The translations under genes and the position numbers were made by a program. Below, piece by piece: positions 6,817-11,532 of a stretch of 11,532 nucleotides of DNA (the stretch's first letter is position 1; each line of letters begins with the position of its first letter). The notes beneath the pieces are model-generated. The model had not been told where the DNA came from. It saw nothing but the letters and a program-made list of their open reading frames with translations, and ran no database searches. Location: NCBI GenBank assembly GCA_937911965.1, contig CALDPL010000214.1, forward strand, positions 1 to 11,532, given 5' to 3'. Source of the stretch: an uncultured Allomuricauda sp. (lineage in GTDB: Bacteria > Bacteroidota > Bacteroidia > Flavobacteriales > Flavobacteriaceae).

Positions 6817-8529
6817 ATGTGCGATACCCACCATACCCACGATAATTCCCCACACAAAGGCCTTGAACATGAGGGCCATGACCTGGAACACACCCAATGG
6901 AGCCGACGTGCCTTTATGCAGGCCCTCGGCCTGGCAGGCTCCGGTACCATGTTCTTGGGGAGCCATTTGCTCACGGCCGCTGCCCCTTCCACCCTATCGG
7001 CCGCCTTGGCCGCAGCGGAGACGGACAATATTTTGATATTGATCCGACTCAATGGAGGGAACGACGGCCTCAGTACGGTAATCCCCATACAACAATACGA
7101 CTCCTATGCCAATGCCAGACCGAACATCTACATCCCGGAGAGCAAGGTCCTGAAACTCACCAATGACTTTGGGGTGCCCACCTATATGAGCGCCCTGGAA
7201 TCCCTCTGGGGAAACGGGCAGTTCAAGGCAGTGCACGGTGTGGGATATGAAAACCAGAACATGTCCCATTTTACCGGGGCCGATATCTTTGCCAATACGG
7301 ATTTGGAGACCACCGGCTTCTCCGGGGCACAGACCGGTTGGATGGGAAGGCATTTTGAGGAACTCTACCCGGATTATCTGATCAATCCGCCCCCGGCCCC
7401 CGCGGCCATACAGATCGGGAGCCTCGCAGATCTGGTCTTCCAGGGCGAAGAGACCAATTATGCCTTTGTGGCCAACAATGTGGACCAATTGGAACAGATC
7501 GCACAGACGGGCACGTTCTATGATATTGAGAACGCCCCCTTTGACAACTGTATGTACGGGGACCAACTCCGCTTTCTGCGCGGGGTGGCCAATACCACCT
7601 ATGAGTATGCGGGGATCATCCACCAGGCCTATATGGCCGGGCAGAACCAGGTGGAATACCAAGAGAATGGATTTGCCCGGCAATTGGCCCTTTTGGCCCG
7701 CCTGATCAAAGGAAATCTGGGCACCAAGGTCTATATGATCTCCATGGGTGGTTTCGACACCCACGGCAATCAGCCCATTGTGCACCAACGCCTGATGACC
7801 AACCTCTCGGTGGCCATCAACAATTTCTATGAGGACTTGGCCTTTACCAAGCAGGACGACAAGGTATTGAGCATGACCTTTTCCGAGTTTGGCCGAAGGA
7901 TCTTTGAGAATGGATCCAACGGTACCGATCACGGGAAGGCCGCCCCCACCCTGTTTTTTGGGTCGGGGCTGGCCGGTTCCGCCTTTGTGGGGGAACATCC
8001 CAATCTGGATGAGCCCAACAACCGCGGCAACCTGGAATACAATATGGATTTCAGGGACCTCTACGGCACCGTTTTGGCCGAGTGGCTCTGTGTGCCCCGT
8101 CCCTTGGTGGAGACCCACTTGCTGAACTATCCCTATAAGGCCATAGATCTGGGCTTCAATTGCAGTGGGGAGGATTTCGACGATATCGCCATGGACAACG
8201 ATCCCCCGATCTTGCCGGAGACCCCTCCGGGCCAAGATCCCAACAATCCCAACATCGACATCCTGGACGGAATCGTGCATTCCCCCTATTATCCCAATTC
8301 AAGGGCCCCGCACATCCATTTGGAAATGCCGGTGACCGCCCACGTCGACATTGAACTGTTCAACATCCTGGGGCAGCGCGTCGGCACCCTCTACAATGAG
8401 ATGATGGTGGAAGGGGCCGTGGAAATCAACATCCGGGAACGAATGCGGGACAGCCTGTCCACCGGAAAATACATCTATAGAATATCGGTCGGGGACAAAA
8501 AAATGAGCAAGTCCATCATGATCACATAA
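6817..8529 (+). CDS. DUF1501 family protein with Tat signal and C-terminal T9SS type A sorting domain
   Basis: A 570-residue predicted surface or secreted protein. Residues 1-28 are hydrophilic and rich in His (7 His), followed by a twin-arginine motif S29-R30-R31-A-F-M and a hydrophobic stretch to about residue 67. The DUF1501 domain runs from about 70 to 450 with the segments 'LNGGNDGLSTVIP', 'MSHFTGADI' (H151), 'GGFDTHGNQ' (311-319), 'FSEFGRRIFENGSNGTDHG' (355-373). The family belongs to the alkaline phosphatase/sulfatase-like superfamily, and the D-T-H and D-H-G residues are plausible metal ligands; the reaction is unknown. A Pro/Asp/Asn-rich linker (about 460-485) leads to residues 488-570, a T9SS type A sorting domain with 'IELFNILGQRVGTLY', 'LSTGKYIYRISVGDKKMSKSIMI'. 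It lies 9 bases behind the DUF1800 gene and is followed by a strong terminator. Family, signal and tail are all clear; substrate is not. Confidence 0.93.
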   Translation: MCDTHHTHDNSPHKGLEHEGHDLEHTQWSRRAFMQALGLAGSGTMFLGSHLLTAAAPSTLSAALAAAETDNILILIRLNGGNDGLSTVIPIQQYDSYANARPNIYIPESKVLKLTNDFGVPTYMSALESLWGNGQFKAVHGVGYENQNMSHFTGADIFANTDLETTGFSGAQTGWMGRHFEELYPDYLINPPPAPAAIQIGSLADLVFQGEETNYAFVANNVDQLEQIAQTGTFYDIENAPFDNCMYGDQLRFLRGVANTTYEYAGIIHQAYMAGQNQVEYQENGFARQLALLARLIKGNLGTKVYMISMGGFDTHGNQPIVHQRLMTNLSVAINNFYEDLAFTKQDDKVLSMTFSEFGRRIFENGSNGTDHGKAAPTLFFGSGLAGSAFVGEHPNLDEPNNRGNLEYNMDFRDLYGTVLAEWLCVPRPLVETHLLNYPYKAIDLGFNCSGEDFDDIAMDNDPPILPETPPGQDPNNPNIDILDGIVHSPYYPNSRAPHIHLEMPVTAHVDIELFNILGQRVGTLYNEMMVEGAVEINIRERMRDSLSTGKYIYRISVGDKKMSKSIMIT

Positions 8530-8535
8530 TATGGC

Positions 8536-8560
8536 AAGAGAGGCTTCGGGCCTCTCTTTT
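8536..8560 (+). terminator. Intrinsic terminator ending the DUF1800-DUF1501 unit
   Basis: AAGAGAGGC (8536-8544), loop TTCGG, then the perfect complement GCCTCTCTT (8550-8558) running into further T. This 9-bp perfect stem begins 6 bases after the DUF1501 stop and separates the unit from metG. Confidence 0.88.
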
Positions 8561-8624
8561 CGGAAGCCTTCGACTACTCACCCCACCCCCCAAATTGGGA
8601 CTGTGTACCGGAGGTTTCCTTTTT

Positions 8625-8656
8625 TATGGGCCATCCCATGAAAATCAGTATTTTTG
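8625..8656 (+). promoter_or_regulatory. Candidate Bacteroidota-type promoter for metG
   Basis: TATTTTTG at 8649-8656 is an exact match to the -7 element TAnnTTTG. TATG at 8625-8628, 20 bases upstream, matches the -33 TTTG with one mismatch. The metG start lies 20 bases past the -7 element. The same -7 sequence and spacer length occur before the ACT-domain gene at 4733-4764, and the site sits just after a terminator, where a new promoter is expected. Confidence 0.6.
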
Positions 8657-8676
8657 AAGCCTAATTTTCAAATTTC

Positions 8677-10746
8677 ATGGCCCAGATCAAATCCCCGTCC
8701 CGATATACCGTGACCGCCGCACTCCCCTACACCAATGGCCCCATCCATATTGGGCATTTGGCAGGGGTATACGTTCCCGCTGACATTTATGTCCGATACC
8801 TCAGGGCCAGGGGCAGGGATGTGATCTTCATTGGAGGAAGTGACGAACACGGGGTGGCCATTTCCATGAAGGCCAGAAAAGAAGGGGTCTCCCCAAAGGA
8901 GATCATCGACAAATACCACGGTATCATCAAGGATTCCTTTGCGGAATTCGGGATTTCCTTCGACAACTATTCCAGGACCTCGGCCCCGATACACCACCGG
9001 ACCGCCTCCGACTTTTTTAAGAAACTCTACAAACAAGGGGATTTTTTGGAAGAGGAGACCGAACAATTGTACGACGAGAGCGCCGATCAGTTCCTGGCCG
9101 ATCGCTTTGTGGTGGGCACCTGTCCCAAGTGTGGGCATACCGAGGCCTTTGGGGACCAATGTGAAAAATGCGGTTCCTCCCTGAACGCCACCGACCTGAT
9201 CGATCCAAAATCCACCATAACGGGCAGCGTTCCCTCCCTTAGGAAGACCAAGCACTGGTTCCTTCCCCTGGAACGCTATGAGGATTTCCTGAGAAAATGG
9301 ATCCTGGAGGACCATAAGACGGATTGGAAGCCCAATGTACTGGGGCAGTGCAAATCCTGGCTGGATGATGGCCTTAGGCCCCGCGCCGTGACCAGGGACC
9401 TGGACTGGGGCATCCCGGTACCCGTGGAAGGGGGTGCGGGAAAAGTGCTCTATGTCTGGTTCGATGCCCCGATCGGCTATATATCGTCCACTGTGGAATG
9501 GGCCAAAAGGGAAGGCCGGGACTGGGAACCCTATTGGAAGGACAAGGGCACCAAATTGGTGCATTTCATAGGCAAGGACAATATTGTGTTCCACTGCATC
9601 ATCTTCCCAAGTATGCTCAAGGCCCATGGAGGTTATGTGTTGCCCGACAATGTCCCGGCCAATGAGTTCCTCAACCTGGAGGGAAACAAATTGTCCACTT
9701 CGAAGAACTGGGCCGTTTGGCTGCACGAATATCTTCTTGAGTTTCGCGGGATGCAGGACGTGCTCCGCTACGCCCTGACGACCAATGCCCCGGAGACCAA
9801 GGACAACGATTTTACCTGGAAGGATTTCCAGGCCCGGAACAACAATGAACTGGTCGCCATTTTTGGGAACTTCATCAACCGGGTGACCGTACTGACCCAT
9901 AAATACTATCAGGGAACGGTGCCCCAGCCCATTGAATTTAAGAATGTGGACCGGGAGGCCTTGGAGGCCGTTAAGGGATTCCCCGGGATTTTATCCGATT
10001 CCCTGGAGCGCTATCGGTTCAGGGAGGCTGGACAGGAGCTTATGAACCTGGCCCGTTTGGGCAACAAATACCTGGCCGATGAGGAACCTTGGAAATTGAT
10101 CATGACCGATCCCGATCGGGTGCGCACCATAATGTATGTGGCCTTGCAGATCGCCTCGGCCCTGGCCGTATTGAGCGAACCCATCCTTCCCTTTAGTTCT
10201 GCAAAGTTGAAGGGGATCCTCAAGCTGGATCCAAAACGGGACGACTGGGATGGGGTAAGTCAAGAAGAGGCCTTGCTTCCCGCGGGGCACACCCTTGGGG
10301 AAAGCGAGCTGCTCTTCCGCAAGATCGAGGATGGGGAGATCCAAAAACAATTGGACAAATTGGAGGCCACCAAGAAAACTAACGCACATATGTATCGTGA
10401 AACAAGCCCCCAAAAGGAAACCATAAGTTTTGATGATTTTGCCAAAATGGACCTGAGGGTGGGCACGATCATCGAAGCGGAAAAGATGCCAAAGGCCAAT
10501 AAACTCCTGGTCCTGAAGGTGGATACCGGCCTGGATGTCCGAACCATCGTTTCGGGAATCGCCGAAAGCTTCGATCCAAGTGAAATCATTGGCAAAAAAG
10601 TGACCGTTTTGGTCAACCTGGCCCCTAGGAAGCTACGTGGAGTCGAGAGCCAAGGGATGATCCTGATGACCCGGGACCCGGAAGGGAAACTGGTATTTAT
10701 GAACCCCGACAGGGAACAAGTGGATAATGGGGAAACCATCGATTAG
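8677..10746 (+). CDS. metG: Methionyl-tRNA synthetase with C-terminal tRNA-binding domain
   Basis: Charges tRNA-Met (initiator and elongator) with methionine using ATP, in the cytoplasm; essential. The 689 residues show the class I signature H24-I-G-H27 in '[10 protein letters not shown]' and a zinc-binding insert with four Cys (C149, C152, C162, C165). The second signature is K338-L-S-T-S-K, a variant of KMSKS. A helical anticodon-binding region follows, where '[15 protein letters not shown]' is typical. After a short linker, residues about 581-689 form an EMAPII/Trbp111-like OB-fold tRNA-binding domain ('[14 protein letters not shown]', '[16 protein letters not shown]'), so the protein has the full-length bacterial dimer-type layout. 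ATG 8677 sits 20 bases past a good -7 element, and homology begins almost at once. The following PAP2 gene is 33 bases downstream and is probably cotranscribed. Confidence 0.98.
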   Translation: MAQIKSPSRYTVTAALPYTNGPIHIGHLAGVYVPADIYVRYLRARGRDVIFIGGSDEHGVAISMKARKEGVSPKEIIDKYHGIIKDSFAEFGISFDNYSRTSAPIHHRTASDFFKKLYKQGDFLEEETEQLYDESADQFLADRFVVGTCPKCGHTEAFGDQCEKCGSSLNATDLIDPKSTITGSVPSLRKTKHWFLPLERYEDFLRKWILEDHKTDWKPNVLGQCKSWLDDGLRPRAVTRDLDWGIPVPVEGGAGKVLYVWFDAPIGYISSTVEWAKREGRDWEPYWKDKGTKLVHFIGKDNIVFHCIIFPSMLKAHGGYVLPDNVPANEFLNLEGNKLSTSKNWAVWLHEYLLEFRGMQDVLRYALTTNAPETKDNDFTWKDFQARNNNELVAIFGNFINRVTVLTHKYYQGTVPQPIEFKNVDREALEAVKGFPGILSDSLERYRFREAGQELMNLARLGNKYLADEEPWKLIMTDPDRVRTIMYVALQIASALAVLSEPILPFSSAKLKGILKLDPKRDDWDGVSQEEALLPAGHTLGESELLFRKIEDGEIQKQLDKLEATKKTNAHMYRETSPQKETISFDDFAKMDLRVGTIIEAEKMPKANKLLVLKVDTGLDVRTIVSGIAESFDPSEIIGKKVTVLVNLAPRKLRGVESQGMILMTRDPEGKLVFMNPDREQVDNGETID

Positions 10747-10779
10747 GTGAGGTGAAGTTCCCAATCAACAAGAACATCT

Positions 10780-11532
10780 ATGAAATCCTTGATATGCCTT
10801 CCCCTGTTTTTATTGGCACTCCCGATCTTCGGGCAGGACAGCCTTGAGGTAAAGGAAAAGAATATGTGGAACCATTTCACCTATGATATGGGGAACGTGT
10901 TCGGGGGGATTGGACACTCCTATTCACGCCCCCTGCATTGGGAAGGGGACGACTGGGCCAATCTGGGTTATATGACCGCGGGAACACTGCTTCTTTTTGC
11001 CGTGGACGGGGAAATCAATGATTGGACCCAAGGTTTTAAGGAGGACGTCCCGGATTTTATCATGGACTACGGCCATAAATACGGGAACCCGAACAACAAT
11101 TATATGATCACCGGGGGGGTGTACCTCACCGGCCTGTTCACCAAGAATGAAAAGTTGAGGCGCACCGGGGTGCTGCTGATCGCCTCGGCCTCTGCAGGGG
11201 GGCTTTTGCAACAGGTTTCAAAGCGGATCGTGGGCAGGGCCAGGCCCAAGGCGGAGGTCGGACACGCAACCTTCGACCCACTGCACCTGGACCGGGTGTA
11301 CAATTATGATTCCTTCCCTTCCGGCCATGCCATGCTCGCCTTCAGCAATGCCTACGTCATTGCCAAACAATTCGACAGTCCCTGGATCAAAGGGGGGCTG
11401 TATGCCATTGGCCTGGTACCCGGCATGGTACGGGTGATGGATGACTTCCACTGGTTCTCGGACGTCGCCTTCAGTACGGTATTGAGTATTTTCATCGTGG
11501 AGTCGATCGATAGGTACCTGGATTCCAAATAC
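10780..11532 (+). CDS. PAP2-family phosphatase, exported; 3' end beyond window
   Basis: Acid phosphatase/phosphatidic acid phosphatase type 2 family protein; 251 codons are present with no stop before the window ends. All three active-site motifs are visible: K148-x6-R155-P156, P180-S-G-H183, and R218-x5-H224-x3-D228 (the usual S-R pair is V-R here). The residues expected to bind phosphate and to act as nucleophile and acid are therefore intact. The N-terminus (MKSLICLPLFLLALPIFGQ) is a Sec signal peptide with likely cleavage around G18/Q19, so the catalytic part should be periplasmic or membrane-associated. Substrates in the family include lipid phosphates, undecaprenyl pyrophosphate and nucleotides; none can be chosen here. 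As the catalytic core is complete, few residues are likely missing. It follows metG by 33 bases in the same direction, a likely read-through arrangement without functional link. Confidence 0.93.
   Translation, partial: MKSLICLPLFLLALPIFGQDSLEVKEKNMWNHFTYDMGNVFGGIGHSYSRPLHWEGDDWANLGYMTAGTLLLFAVDGEINDWTQGFKEDVPDFIMDYGHKYGNPNNNYMITGGVYLTGLFTKNEKLRRTGVLLIASASAGGLLQQVSKRIVGRARPKAEVGHATFDPLHLDRVYNYDSFPSGHAMLAFSNAYVIAKQFDSPWIKGGLYAIGLVPGMVRVMDDFHWFSDVAFSTVLSIFIVESIDRYLDSKY

Noticed and set aside
6994..8280. Minus-strand open frame of 428 codons
   Set aside because: It is antisense to the DUF1501 gene; long antisense frames arise here from the strong G/C third-position bias, and its sequence resembles no family.
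8668..9900. Minus-strand open frame of 410 codons
   Set aside because: It is antisense to metG, whose identity is beyond doubt from HIGH, zinc and KLSTS motifs.

Overview
The window looks like chromosomal DNA from a member of the Bacteroidota, most likely a marine-type Flavobacteriia with fairly high G+C. The evidence is a type IX secretion (T9SS) type A sorting domain at the end of the gene at 6817-8529, two exact matches to the Bacteroidota -7 promoter element TAnnTTTG, start codons without clear Shine-Dalgarno sequences, and protein families (DUF1800/DUF1501 pair, DUF3352 with MORN-like tail, kinase-less ACT protein) that I know from flavobacteria. Codon third positions are strongly G/C in all the main genes, which also produces many long antisense shadow frames.

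Layout. (1) 1-1439, plus: outer-membrane lipoprotein channel of an RND-type efflux pump. It starts one base before the window, so the pump and adaptor genes are probably just upstream. (2) 1511-2008, plus: a VOC/glyoxalase-fold metalloprotein, convergent with and overlapping by 4 bases the next gene. (3) 4709-2005, minus: a two-gene leftward unit, read from a good promoter at 4733-4764. It encodes a kinase-less ACT-domain protein, then a membrane-anchored DUF3352 protein with a YwqK/MORN-like C-terminal tail. (4) 4710-5295: a divergent intergenic region of 586 bases with lower G+C and no convincing gene. (5) 5296-8529, plus: a tight DUF1800-DUF1501 pair closed by a strong intrinsic terminator (8536-8560). 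The DUF1501 protein has a His-rich head, a twin-arginine signal and a T9SS sorting tail. (6) 8625-11532, plus: a promoter, methionyl-tRNA synthetase (metG), and a PAP2-family phosphatase that runs off the right edge.

Most of this is ordinary housekeeping or envelope biology. The part most worth a second look is the DUF1800-DUF1501 pair. One partner carries a signature of Tat export plus T9SS surface delivery, while the other has no visible export signal, and the biochemical role of both families is unknown to me. I do not see a CRISPR array, tRNA, rRNA, insertion sequence, prophage or clear defence system.
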